64,000 bases of DNA from RPQJ01 sp963846885 (GTDB taxonomy: Bacteria > Pseudomonadota > Gammaproteobacteria > Steroidobacterales > Steroidobacteraceae), in the NCBI GenBank assembly GCA_963846885.1, contig CAWJXS010000020.1, forward strand, positions 372,001 to 436,000. Reading direction: 5' to 3'. The stretch's first letter is position 1. Each line of letters begins with the position of its first letter. Position numbers and translations under genes: made by a program. Positions 19,954-30,815 of the stretch are shown here, one piece after another. Below the pieces are notes generated by a model. It did no database searches. It was not told where the DNA came from and saw only the letters and a program-made list of their open reading frames with translations.

Positions 19954-21352
19954 TCAAGCTTCTCCAGATACAGTTGCAGGCGGCGACCACGGTAACGTGA
20001 TGACGAATCGCCCGCCACCGAGTTCGGCGCTGCGCTCGATAGCCAGCGCGCCGCCATGTGCGGCAGCGACATCACGGCACACGACGAGTCCAAGTCCGAG
20101 CCCGAAGGGCTTGGTGCTCACCGGCCCCTCCAGCAGGCTGGCGCGGATTGCCTCCGGGACGCCGGGCCCGGAGTCCTCGACCGCGATCGTGACATTGGCG
20201 CTGGTTTTATCGACTCCCGCGGCAATCAATAGCCGGCCACCGGTCGGCATGGCGTCTGCCGCATTCGTCACCAGGTTCAGTATCGCCTGGCGCAGCCGCG
20301 CGGAATCGACGCTGGCGCAAAGGGACCGGTCGCAGCGATGCTCGACTTCGACACCTCGGTGCGCAAGGGAGGGTCCCATGAGATCGGCAACTTCATGAAT
20401 CAGCCCGGCCAAAGAAGTCGGCTCGCGCTCCGCCGTCTGCTCGCGGCCGAGCATCAGCGTTGACGAGACCAGCAGTTCCAGGCGCTCGACCTCGGCCAGG
20501 AGACGCGCGACCCGGGCCGATTCGCGCGGATCGATGCGTTCGGCCAGCAATTGCAGGTGCAGTTTCAGGCCGGTCAGCGGATTGCGGATTTCATGCGCGA
20601 GGCGCGCAGAGATGTCCCCCAGTGCCGACAGCCGGCTGCGTGACGACAGCCGTGATTCATAGTCCCGCAGGCGCACCATCATCGAGTTGAGCGCCTCCGC
20701 CAGCGCACCGATCTCATCGGCACGGTGCAGGTCGAGTGACTGCTCACGCTCCCCCGCGGCAATGCGATCCGCGAGACCGGACAACTGCGACAAGGGACGC
20801 GTGATGTTGCGCACGACCGCGAGCAGCAGGCCACACAGCAGCGCAGCGGCGGCCAGCATGGCGAAGCCGAGCCACACCGCAGCGCGCCGGGCCGCGGCCT
20901 CGGCATCGGCGAGCGGAGCGACCGCCACGAGCGCCGAATAGCGCGGGTCATTCGCTGCATCGATCGGCTGGTAGACCGCGATGCTGCGTTGCGGCCGCGC
21001 GAGTCGAAACGTGGCAACGCCGTCGCGAGGCTGCGCGAGGAAATCGGCCAACGGCTGCGCGAGCGCTGGCCCCACCGTCGCAGAGGTACTGACCACGATG
21101 CGACCGTCGTGATCGAGCAGCACGAAATCATGCCTGCTGCAGCGCAGCAAGCCGCCGCAGCAATTCAGGCGTGTACGGCAAACCCCAGGCGGCCAGGACC
21201 GTGGCCGCGTTGCGAGATTGGCCTTCGACGCGCTGCTCGAGCGCCCGCGTCACGATGCCGACGCCGATGGCCCACGCGACGATCATGGCCAGCAGCAGCG
21301 GACCGAGCAGGGCCAGGCTGAGGCGGACGAACAGTGACGAAATGAAGGGCAC
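19954..21352 (-). CDS. Membrane sensor histidine kinase (one frameshift)
   Basis: A sensor of about 465 aa. The N-terminus (MPFISSLFVRLSLALLGPLL) is a membrane anchor followed by a short periplasmic domain. After a break near 21130 the frame resumes HDFVLLDHDGRIVVS, a second membrane helix (WLGFAMLAAAALLCGLLLAV), a HAMP domain, the phosphoacceptor box ARLAHEIRNPLTGLKLHL, an N box LNLVTNAADAMPTGG and G boxes VEDSGPGVP and GLGLGLVVCRDVAAAHGG. The stimulus is unknown. It sits directly upstream of its response regulator. Confidence 0.88.
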
Positions 21353-21650
21353 GTGCTGATGCTACTGGACTGGACGACACAATCTCAGCCACGCACCAAC
21401 TCGCTGGCGCGCACCAACGCTACTGCGCTTATTCTCATTCCAGTTCCGCATTGAGCCTGTTGTCGTCGACAATCTTTACATGGCGACCCTCTCGATCGCC
21501 TACGCGCGACCCTCAAGCCGTTGATTTCGCTGTTCGCTTTCAATATGGCATCTATCTTGCTTCGTCTTCTTCTTGACAAACCATTGCTCGGCCATTAGCG
21601 GCCCCGGGGGGGGAAGCCCGGTCGAGTTCACTGTCGGAGGGACAAGAATC

Positions 21651-23373
<1,723 letters not shown>

Positions 23374-23489
23374 CAGCGGTAGTCGCAGCCCGGTCGGGGT
23401 GGAGGCGAGTCCGCCCCACCGCTCACGAGGCGATCACGGACGGCATCTGAAAAATCAAAGAAGTACGGGAATAGCAGAGGACAACGACA

Positions 23490-24077
23490 ATGAAACCGCA
23501 ACTTCGAGCCGGTCATTGGACTCGCCGGCATCGGCGCGCTGGCGCTGCGTGGCGCCCGCAGGCGAACGCGCTGACGGTCAGCATCGTGCCTGCGGGCAAC
23601 ACGGTCGACATCGTCGCGTCGGACATGGGCGACGATGCATCGCCGCGTACGACATCGACGTGCTGTTCAGCAACTCGTTGACGCCAGTTCGTACTGCTGG
23701 ACCTGACCTTCATGCGCTGCTCGGCGACTTCGCCTGCGGACGCCGACGACAGTACTCGACGATTCGGCCGGCGGCATCGTCGAGCCTCTACTTCGTGTCG
23801 TGCGAGTCCGATGCCGGACGTCTGACTTGTCGCAGTGCCCCGGCGACGTCTGCGGCACCGACTTCACGCTGGCTCGGCGATCCTTTCCGACAGCGTCGAC
23901 CGTGTCGTATCGCTCGACTTCGCGCCTCATGCATCTGGAGCGCCTGCCAACGACGTGAAGTGCGCGCGACAACGCGCAGTGCTACCCGGAAGACAACGTG
24001 CCGGAGCCGGGCTCGCTGGCCCTGCTCGGCCTCGGCCTGCTGGGCCTGGCCATCGGGCGCGTCGTCGCGAGGCCTGA
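23490..24077 (+). pseudogene. PEP-CTERM sorting-domain protein, many frameshifts
   Basis: Starts at ATG 23490. Readable pieces include ANALTVSIVPAGNTVDIVAS, DIDVLFSNS and the C-terminal NVPEPGSLALLGLGLLGLAI followed by basic residues. This is the VPEPGS motif, hydrophobic helix and Arg tail recognised by exosortase. Pieces such as TVDIVASD and AAYDIDVLFSN match the cohesin-like fold common in exported PEP-CTERM proteins. Frames change several times, so the full protein cannot be written. It follows the toroid-like protein and is followed by a good terminator at 24152. No exosortase gene is in the window. Confidence 0.7.
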
Positions 24078-24151
24078 CGTCGCGCGGTCGTCGTGCTCGA
24101 AGCTGCACTGCTGCGCGCACGGATCCGAATGATGCGCAGAGTGCACGACAG

Positions 24152-24180
24152 CAAGGGTGGCCCGCACGGGCCACCCTTTT
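24152..24180 (+). terminator. Intrinsic terminator after the PEP-CTERM gene
   Basis: The stem GGGTGGCCCG with CGGGCCACCC (overlapping at a short CAC loop) is followed by six T residues. It lies about 75 bases after the PEP-CTERM stop. When read as protein it gives GGPHGPPFF, a string typical of translated terminators rather than of a real domain. Confidence 0.85.
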
Positions 24181-24183
24181 TTC

Positions 24184-24858
24184 TGGCCGCAGCCTCCTGG
24201 GCGACCTGCATCGCAATCGCGCTGGTCGCGCTGCCTGCATGCGCACCTGCTGCCGCGCTGGCGCGATGCGAACGCGACGGTTACCGACTCGCCGGCGTGC
24301 GTTGCCGTCGGCAGCGAATACCTGGGCTTCCTCGAACTGCCTGCAGGCGAACAGGTGCTGATCCGCAAGGGCGGCGCCGTGCCGGGCGGCGGGCGCGTGA
24401 TCGCATTCGACGCACGCGGTGCGCATCGCCTTTCCGGACGGAATCATCGAACTCGCACTCGAGGGCTCGGGCGGAGCAGGCGGCACGGTGCCGACCACCG
24501 GCATCGTCACTGCGCAGGACAGCACGGAACGGATTCACGTGCGCACCGTGGCAGCGGAACCGCTGCGAGTCGCGCTGCAGCAGCCTGCAGGCGACGAAGC
24601 AGTCAAGTCAGACGTCGCGATCCAGCGCCGGGGCCGCACCGACGAAGGTGCCGCAGTGGCCCAGCGGTTTTCAGCGCTGGTCAACCTGCCCGCCGACTCG
24701 CGCGTGCTGTCTGTCAACGAGCAGCCGGTCGTGATCGGCTGCCGCTGCCATCGAGACCGTCGAACAAGACGTTAGCCGACGGCATGCCGGCCCGGCTCAA
24801 TATTTCCAATGCTGCAGGCGAGCGACCAGCGCGTCTACCTGCTGCCCGCGCGCGACTG
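24184..24858 (+). pseudogene. Unrecognised exported protein, several frameshifts
   Basis: Function not recognised. A hydrophobic stretch CIAIALVALPAC, lipobox-like, opens the gene, but no clean start codon follows the terminator; in-frame ATG codons at 24129-24134 precede it. The readable body includes TDSPACVAVGSEYLGFLELP, QVLIRKGGAVPGGGRVIAFD, RIAFPDGIIELALEGSGG, GIVTAQDSTERIHVRTVAAE, RFSALVNLPADSRVLSVNEQ, TLADGMPARLNISNAAGE and RVYLLPARD. Shifts lie near 24415, 24735 and 24826. Gly-rich and hydrophilic segments suggest a surface or periplasmic protein. Its proximity to two other exported proteins hints at a shared role. Confidence 0.4.
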
Positions 24859-24877
24859 ACAGCGCTCGGCGCGGCCG

Positions 24878-25151
24878 TCAGGAAGCCGTCCACCCCGAAA
24901 TCGACACCACCGGCACGATCACCGTGTCCGTGAAGTCGGCAAACGGCGCCTGCATGCGCTGCACGGTTTCGACGTCGGGCGCGTCGAGCAACGTGTAGTT
25001 GTGCGACTGGTCCGTCGCGGCCCACTCGCCGCGGATCGTCACGCCGGCGGGGATCGACGCGTAGAACTTCTTCGCCAACCCCGCGAGCTCGCCCGTACTG
25101 GGCTGGGCGTGAGATTCGGACGGGTTCGGTTGGTGAGCAGGAACAACATGA
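24878..25151 (-). CDS. DUF3303-like small protein (probable frameshift)
   Basis: A small cytoplasmic protein of about 90 aa. The intact part reads AKKFYASIPAGVTIRGEWAA and ends in FTDTVIVPVVSISGWTAS, like the dimeric ferredoxin-like DUF3303 domain. An N-terminus MLFLLTNR at ATG 25151 fits the family but is in another frame; a one-base change near 25120 would join it through NPSESHAQPSTGELAGL. No function is known. The ATG overlaps the end of the VTT membrane gene, so the two are probably coupled. Confidence 0.55.
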
Positions 25152-25153
25152 CG

Positions 25154-25759
25154 TTAGCCTCCGGTACGGGAATCACGATGCATCGCGCGCCAGGTCAGCC
25201 AGGCCGCGACGGGCAGCAGCATCGGCAGGATGAGTCCGGGCCCGAGCAGGCTGCCAGAAAGCAGTTCGGCACCGTTCAGGGCCAGTGCCGCCGCGTAGAC
25301 AAGATTGCCCGCTCCACAGGCGAGCAGGAACTGCGGCCAGCTCACGCGCGCGGCGCCCGCGGCGATCGCGATGGCCTCCGCGAGCACGGGCACGGGCCGA
25401 CTGAGGAACACGGCGGCCAGTGTCGGCGCGGCAGGCAATGCTCCGGATCGTCCGCGCAGCAGCCAGCGGCTCGCGGCATAGGCCAGCACCTGCCCCGTCA
25501 TCATGCCGACGAACGCAGCCAGTGCGCCGGGTGCGAAGCCGAGCCGCGCACCGAGCATGGTGCCGACGATGCTCGACGGAACTGGCAGCAGTGCGTCCGC
25601 GGCCAGGAGCCCGGCTCCGGTCAGTGCAAACGTCACTGCGTGATCATCCGTCGCCGAGAGCCAGCGTTCGCCCGGTAATTCGCCGATTATGAAAAATGGC
25701 ACGAGCGGAACGCATAGGGCTGCGGTAATAATGAGGACTGCGCGGACTGGACGTCGCAT
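25154..25759 (-). CDS. VTT-domain (TVP38/TMEM64/DedA-like) inner-membrane protein
   Basis: A 201-aa membrane protein with about five hydrophobic segments. The region FALTGAGLLAADALLPVPSS, then GTMLGARLGFAPGALAAFVG carries the Pro-containing and G-rich pattern of the VTT domain, which is linked to lipid scrambling and transport. ATG at 25759 (MRRPVRAVLIITAALCV) is chosen because the protein then begins at its first membrane helix; an ATG 132 bases upstream is in frame but adds a basic stretch. It is divergent from the radical SAM gene, 76 bases away. Confidence 0.75.
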   Translation of the reverse strand: MRRPVRAVLIITAALCVPLVPFFIIGELPGERWLSATDDHAVTFALTGAGLLAADALLPVPSSIVGTMLGARLGFAPGALAAFVGMMTGQVLAYAASRWLLRGRSGALPAAPTLAAVFLSRPVPVLAEAIAIAAGAARVSWPQFLLACGAGNLVYAAALALNGAELLSGSLLGPGLILPMLLPVAAWLTWRAMHRDSRTGG

Positions 25760-25835
25760 GCTGGGCGCACGATAACAGGACCGATCCAAAAAGAACGAGC
25801 GGCGTTTCGCAACACGACGCAGGGGTAGTACGGCA

Positions 25836-27075
25836 ATGGATACGCTCACCGGCTCACCGGGTCTGAAGGTCGACGTGATGTGCGAGGGCATCCGTTACAC
25901 GGAAGCACTCGGACGCGCCGCGCTGCACTCGATGCCCAACTACTACCCGTACCGCTTCAAGGCCGGCGAGCACGACCCCACCGGCAAGGGCATCGCGACG
26001 ATCCCCTACCTCATCAATACGCCCGACGGCACCGAGATCCGCATCCTGGGCAGCGGCGATTCGCCGTGGCACGTCGAAGGCGACCAGCACGACGGCTACC
26101 GGCTCATCGACGACCGCAACGGGCGCACCGTGCCGATCGAGTTCGAGCCGCTGCAGCCGTGGATGACGCAGAAGACCGCCGACGGTCTGCCCTTCGCGCA
26201 GGCGGGCGTCACCACGCACGGCGACATGCTGGTCATCAACGTCGCTCCCGGCTGCGAATACTTCCTGCACAAGCAGGACGGCCATTCGATGCGCTGCGCC
26301 TTCTGCGCCTACGGCGCGCCCGACGAACGCACCGCACACCTCGGCCAGAAGCCCGGCCAGGTCGAGATTCCGCAGCCGACGCTCGAGCGCATGCGCGAGG
26401 CACTCGAAGCCGTCATCAACCAGACTGAAATCCGTCACATCTACCTCGTCGGCGGCTCGCTCACCGACGGCCGCGAGGAGGGCGAACGCTTCCTGCAACT
26501 CGCGCGTTTCGTGAAGCAGGCCAACACGCGCGGCATTCCCGTGACGCTCGGCAGCGGCGCGATTCCCGACGACCTCATCGAGCAGTTCCACACCGAGCAG
26601 CTGGTGCAGTTCGTCTGCTTCAACCTCGAGATGTGGTCCGAGCCGTTGTTCGCCAAGGTCTGTCCTGGCAAGAACCGCTACGTCGGCTATCACCGCTGGA
26701 TCGAGGCGCTGGAAACCGCCGTGCGCTTCTGGGGCCGTGGCAACGTCTATTCCGCAATGGTCGCCGGCATCGAGCTCGAGCCTGAACACGGACTGGAGTG
26801 GCAAGAGGCCGCACGTATCGCGCTCGAGGGCGCCGAGGACCTTTGCAGCCGCGGCATCATGCCGATCTACTCGCTGGTGTGGCCATCGGGCGGGCGTGAC
26901 CGGCCGGACTATCACGAGCGCATCCTCAGCTATTTCGAGCAGCTGAGCAGTCGGCTACAAGGACATCCGCCGGCGCCACGGGCTCGCCATCGCCGAGGGC
27001 TTCATGTGCCACCGCTGCGCGTACATGCAGCTCGAATGCGACATCGACCGCGCGCCGACGCAGGAGGCTGCATGA
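25836..27075 (+). CDS. Radical SAM protein with CX13CX2C motif (one frameshift)
   Basis: A 412-aa putative radical SAM enzyme: it would use an Fe-S cluster to cleave S-adenosylmethionine. The predicted cluster motif is Cys140-X13-Cys154-X2-Cys157 (VINVAPGCEYFLHKQ, then MRCAFCAYGAP), not the usual CX3CX2C. Barrel-like strands follow (IRHIYLVGGSLTDGREEG, GIPVTLGSGAIPDDL, VYSAMVAGIELEPEHGLEW). An extra base near 26951 breaks the frame; the corrected C-terminus holds three more cysteines (FMCHRCAYMQLEC), possibly ligands of an auxiliary cluster. The stop overlaps the ATG of the methyltransferase. The substrate is unknown. Confidence 0.75.
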
Positions 27076-28076
27076 GCGTCGCGCCGCCGGACCCGGGCCC
27101 GATCGTGCGCCTGAGCACGGCGTACTGGGACAGCCAGACCTTGCTCACCGCAAACCGCTTGCGCGTGTTCGACGTGATTGCGGATGGCGCGAAGTCGGGC
27201 GAATCGATTGCGGCCGCCCTCGGGCTCGATCCACGCGCCACGGTTCTGTTCCTGCGCGCCTGCGCGGGCCTCGGGCTGCTGCAGGAGAACGATGGCGACT
27301 TTTCGAACTCGCCTGCCGCCGCGACGTTTCTCGTCTCGCGCAGCCCCGCCTACATGGGCGGTGCAATCCGCTACAGCGACCAGCTGTACGCCACCTGGGG
27401 CAACCTGGAGGGTGCGCTGCGCTCGGGGCGGCCCGCAATGCAGGCAGAGACTTACCTGGGCGACGACCCTGCCAGCACGCGCACGTTCGTGCACGCCATG
27501 CATGGCCGAGCGCTCGGCATCGCCCGTGCACTGGTCAGCGTGCTCGACCTGCAGGGCCGGCGCGCCATGCTCGACGTCGGCGGCGGGCCGGGCACGTACT
27601 CGGTGCTGCTGACCGAGCGCTTCCCGGGACTGCGTTCCGAGGTGCTCGAGTTGCCAGGCGTCGCTGCGGTGGCACGCGAATTGGTAGCGGCTGCGGGTGC
27701 GAGCGAGCGCGTCACCCTGCGCGACGGCGACTATCACACCTCGGATTTCGGCTCGGGCAAGGACGTCGTATTGATGTCCGGCATGTTTCATCGCGAAACC
27801 GAGCGCGCATGCCGCAACCTGATCGAGCGCGCCGCCGCATGCCTGGTCCCCGGCGGCATGATGGTCGTGAGCGATGTGTTCACGGACGCCGGCGGCGCGC
27901 ATCCTGCGTTTGCCGCGATGTTCGGCGTCAACATGATGCTGACGGCGCCGGACGGCGGCGTGCATGCGGATGCGGACGTGAAACGCTGGATGGCGGATTG
28001 CGGCCTGGGCGAGCTGCGCGTCGTCCCGCTGCCGCCGCCGATGCCGCATCGCGTCGTCCTGGGAGTGAAGCCTTGA
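27072..28076 (+). CDS. SAM-dependent O-methyltransferase, family 2
   Basis: A 334-aa protein. The N-terminal winged-helix dimerisation domain reads LTANRLRVFDVIADGAKSGE and AAALGLDPRATVLFLRACAG. The Rossmann domain carries motif I MLDVGGGPGTYSVLL and later VVLMSGMFHRETERACRNLI, where other members have a catalytic His. Such enzymes methylate hydroxyl groups of natural products, pigments and quinone-like rings. Its ATG lies inside the stop of the radical SAM gene with a CAGGAGG ribosome binding site, so the two are translationally coupled and likely act on one pathway. Confidence 0.85.
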   Translation: MSVAPPDPGPIVRLSTAYWDSQTLLTANRLRVFDVIADGAKSGESIAAALGLDPRATVLFLRACAGLGLLQENDGDFSNSPAAATFLVSRSPAYMGGAIRYSDQLYATWGNLEGALRSGRPAMQAETYLGDDPASTRTFVHAMHGRALGIARALVSVLDLQGRRAMLDVGGGPGTYSVLLTERFPGLRSEVLELPGVAAVARELVAAAGASERVTLRDGDYHTSDFGSGKDVVLMSGMFHRETERACRNLIERAAACLVPGGMMVVSDVFTDAGGAHPAFAAMFGVNMMLTAPDGGVHADADVKRWMADCGLGELRVVPLPPPMPHRVVLGVKP

Positions 28077-28084
28077 CCACACAC

Positions 28085-28851
28085 CCGATGGCTTTCAGCC
28101 GCAGCGGCCGCAGCTGCCTTGCTGTGCAGCACGGTCGCCTTGGCGCAGGCAACGACTCCAACGGCGCCCGCGACAGGTTCGTCGCCGGTCGCTCCCGCGC
28201 CGGCCGCGACACCGGCGCCGAAATCCTCCGTGCCTCCGCTCGGTGAATTGAAGCCGCTGGGCAACGACCGGTATCAGATCGGACGCATCGTGCTCGACAA
28301 GCGTGCCCAAAGCTTCACGGTGCCCGGCCGAGTGCACGTGCTCGGAAGGCCGCTCGAATACCTGGCAACGACGCCTGGCGGCATGAAGGAATACGAGGCT
28401 TTGCTCGAGCTGGACGCAAGTGGCAGCGAGTTCAACCTGGCCTGCATCCTGCTGGGCCTGGAGCGCGACCCGAAGCAGAATCCGTTCTACCAGTTCAGCG
28501 CGGCACCCCTCACCGGACCCCGGGTTACGCTCGACATCGCCTGGACCGAGGGCGATAAACGGCGCCAGGTGTCCGCAGCCGCCGGCGCTGCTGAATCCAG
28601 AGGCCGGCGTACAGCCGGATTCCGTCGAATGGGTCTACACGGGATCGATTTCGACGCAGCCCGACGGCCGGTTCGCTGCCGACATGACCGGGACACTGGT
28701 CGGTTTCGTGCACGACGCCAACAGCATCATCGAATCGGTCCTCGGCCTCGGCATCGGCGCCTACGGTTCCGTGAGCGGCAATACCAAACTGCTGCCGCCC
28801 GTCGGGACGCCTGTCGAACTGATCGTGGCGTTGCCCCGCACGGGGCGATGA
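28085..28851 (+). CDS. YdjY-domain exported protein (two frameshifts)
   Basis: After removing one base near 28094 the N-terminus is a signal peptide (MAFAAAAAALLCSTVALAQA). A Pro/Ala-rich linker follows, then the YdjY domain: YQIGRIVLDKRAQSFTVPGR, PLEYLATTPGGMKEYEALLE, ACILLGLERDPKQNPF. A second break near 28590 leads to ALLNPEAGVQPDSVEWVYTG and a C-terminus ending ELIVALPRTGR. About 254 aa. YdjY domains are exported proteins of unknown function, often beside ferredoxin-like or surface modules. It sits 50 bases before the second toroid protein. Confidence 0.7.
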
Positions 28852-28901
28852 ACAGCAGCCCCCAGCGCACCCATCGCACAACCCAACACCGGAGCCCGCC
28901 C

Positions 28902-29988
28902 ATGTTGCAGAGACTCGTCCTGGTCACCCTCGCCGGAATGATGCTGGCCGCGCCCGCAGCGCGCGCGGCCGACACCATGGATCCGCAGCTCCGCGAGAAG
29001 GCGCGCCGCGCCGTGGACGCCGGCCTCAATTACCTGCGTAGCCAGCAAGCCGATGACGGGTCGGTTGCCAAGTCAGTCGGCATCACCGCCCTGTCGCTGC
29101 GCGCATTCCTTGAAAGTCACCGCGGCTACAACGAAAGCGACGGTCCGTTCATCACGCAAGCAAGTCGAGTTCCTGACGTCGAAGGTGAACGCGGACGGCT
29201 CGATCAGCGAGTCGCTGCAGAATCGCAGCTACAACACGGCTGTCGCGCTCAACGCACTGGCGGCCACGAAGAATCCCAAGTACGACTCGATCATGGCGGG
29301 CGGGCGTAAATTCCTGACCGGACACCAGATCGACGAAGGCGAAGGCTACAAGCCGGAGCATCGCTATTACGGCGGCGTCGGCTACGGCGGCGACGAGCGG
29401 CCCGACATGTCGAACCTGTACATCGCGCTCGAAGGTCTCAAGGCCGCGTCAACCGACCCGAAGGACCCGGTGTGGCAGAAGGCACTCGTGTTCGTGAATC
29501 GCTCGCAGAACCGCAGCGAGAGCAATGACCAGTCGTGGGCCGCCAACGACGGCGGGTTCGTCTACATGCCCGGTTGGAACCCGCCCGAATTCGAGAACGG
29601 CACCAACTCGTATGGCGGCATGACGGCCGCTGGCCTCGTCAGCCTGCTATTCGCCGGCGTGGACAAGTCCGACCCGCGGGTGCAGGCGGCCTACCAGTGG
29701 ATCACGTCGAACTACTCGCTCGAGGTCAATCCCGGCACCAACGCCAAGCACGGGCTGTTCTACTTCTACAACGCGTTCGCCAAGGTGATGGCGGCCTATG
29801 GCGCCGACGAGTTCACCGACGGCAAGGGCCAGAAGCACAACTGGCGCAATGAGCTCGCGCAAAAGCTGGTCAGCCTGCAGGCTCCCGACGGATCCTGGTC
29901 CAACCCGAATTCGAACAAGTGGTGGGAGGACAAGCCCCAGCTGGTCACGGCATGGAGCGTGATCGCCTTGGAGCAGGCGCTGAAGTGA
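28902..29988 (+). CDS. Secreted prenyltransferase/squalene-cyclase-like toroid protein (one frameshift)
   Basis: A signal peptide (MLQRLVLVTLAGMMLAAPAA, cleaved near ARA) is followed by alpha/alpha-toroid repeats: ARRAVDAGLNYLRSQQADDG, SVAKSVGITALSLRAFL, VEFLTSKVNADGSISES, YNTAVALNALAATKNPKY, KALVFVNRSQNRSESND and a C-terminal VTAWSVIALEQALK. An extra A near 29161 breaks the frame. The corrected protein has about 361 aa. It lacks the DxDD motif of class II terpene cyclases, so an enzymatic role is doubtful; these secreted versions may bind surface polymers. It precedes the membrane/VWA module and may belong to it. Confidence 0.75.
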
Positions 29989-30025
29989 GGCGTGGCGCGT
30001 CTCTGCACACGAGCGCATAGACGCA

Positions 30026-30808
30026 ATGACACCAGCAGCATCGAGCGACCCGCGCGCGGTTGCACCGGTTGCCAGGCCTGCAGTGGCGTTCCGGTTGCTG
30101 CAGGTCGCTGCGTTCGCCGTTGCAGCGGCGTTGGTCGCGCTGACGCTGCTGCACGGTGCGGCCTCGCTGCCGTCGAGCGGCGCGATCCTGTTGCTGACTG
30201 CGGTCCCGACGTTGCTCGCACCCCTGTTCTGGTCGGACGCCGGTGACCCGCGGCGAGAACTGCCGGGCGAGATTCTCAGCTGGGCATTCGTCGTCGTCCT
30301 GCTCGCAGGCATCGGCTGGATTGTGCTCGGTGTCCGGCTCGCGCTGGCGCCGCTCGGTTTGGCCAGCCTGGTCGCGCTCGGGATTCTCGTCGTGGCCTTC
30401 CTGTCGAAGTCGATGCTCGAGGCGGTGCTGCAAGGCATGGGCGCTCACGCAGCCACGGCGCGGCAGGCTTCCGCGTGGACCGTCACGGCCACTCTTTGGC
30501 TCGCCGCCAGCACGCCGCTCTGGCTCGGCCCGGTGGCGGACCTGAGTGCCCGCCATGAGCCGATGGCTCCGACGATCATTCTTGCCTGCAGCCCCCTGGC
30601 GCACCTGGCCGCCGCCGCAGGGAACGACGTGTTGCGGGGCGAGTGGTTCTACGGCCACTCGAGCCTCGGCTCGTTGCAGGTGGACTATCCGCGCGTCGGC
30701 ACCGTGCTGGTCGCGTATCTGCTGCTGGCGGCGGCGCTCAGCTTGTTGTTGGCAGCGGTGCGGCGTTGGTCGCAGCTGACCGCCATCTCGCGTCACGCAG
30801 CAAAGTAG
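30026..30808 (+). CDS. Uncharacterised polytopic membrane protein
   Basis: A 260-aa protein with about seven hydrophobic segments (for example FRLLQVAAFAVAAALVALTL, AILLLTAVPTLLAPLFW, ILSWAFVVVLLAGIGWIVLG, LASLVALGILVVAFLSKSML). No catalytic motif recognised. It is the first of a chain of closely spaced genes leading to the MoxR/DUF58/VWA set, and is likely a membrane component of that module. GTG of the next gene begins 8 bases after its stop. Confidence 0.6.
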   Translation: MTPAASSDPRAVAPVARPAVAFRLLQVAAFAVAAALVALTLLHGAASLPSSGAILLLTAVPTLLAPLFWSDAGDPRRELPGEILSWAFVVVLLAGIGWIVLGVRLALAPLGLASLVALGILVVAFLSKSMLEAVLQGMGAHAATARQASAWTVTATLWLAASTPLWLGPVADLSARHEPMAPTIILACSPLAHLAAAAGNDVLRGEWFYGHSSLGSLQVDYPRVGTVLVAYLLLAAALSLLLAAVRRWSQLTAISRHAAK

Positions 30809-30815
30809 ACGCGCC

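Noticed and set aside
24129..24183. Protein segment GGPHGPPFF as an N-terminal domain
   Set aside because: It is the translation of the intrinsic terminator stem and T run at 24152-24180.
25836..28076. Apparent 746-residue radical SAM-methyltransferase fusion
   Set aside because: The extra base near 26951 bypasses the radical SAM stop; in the corrected frame there are two genes joined by an ATGA overlap.
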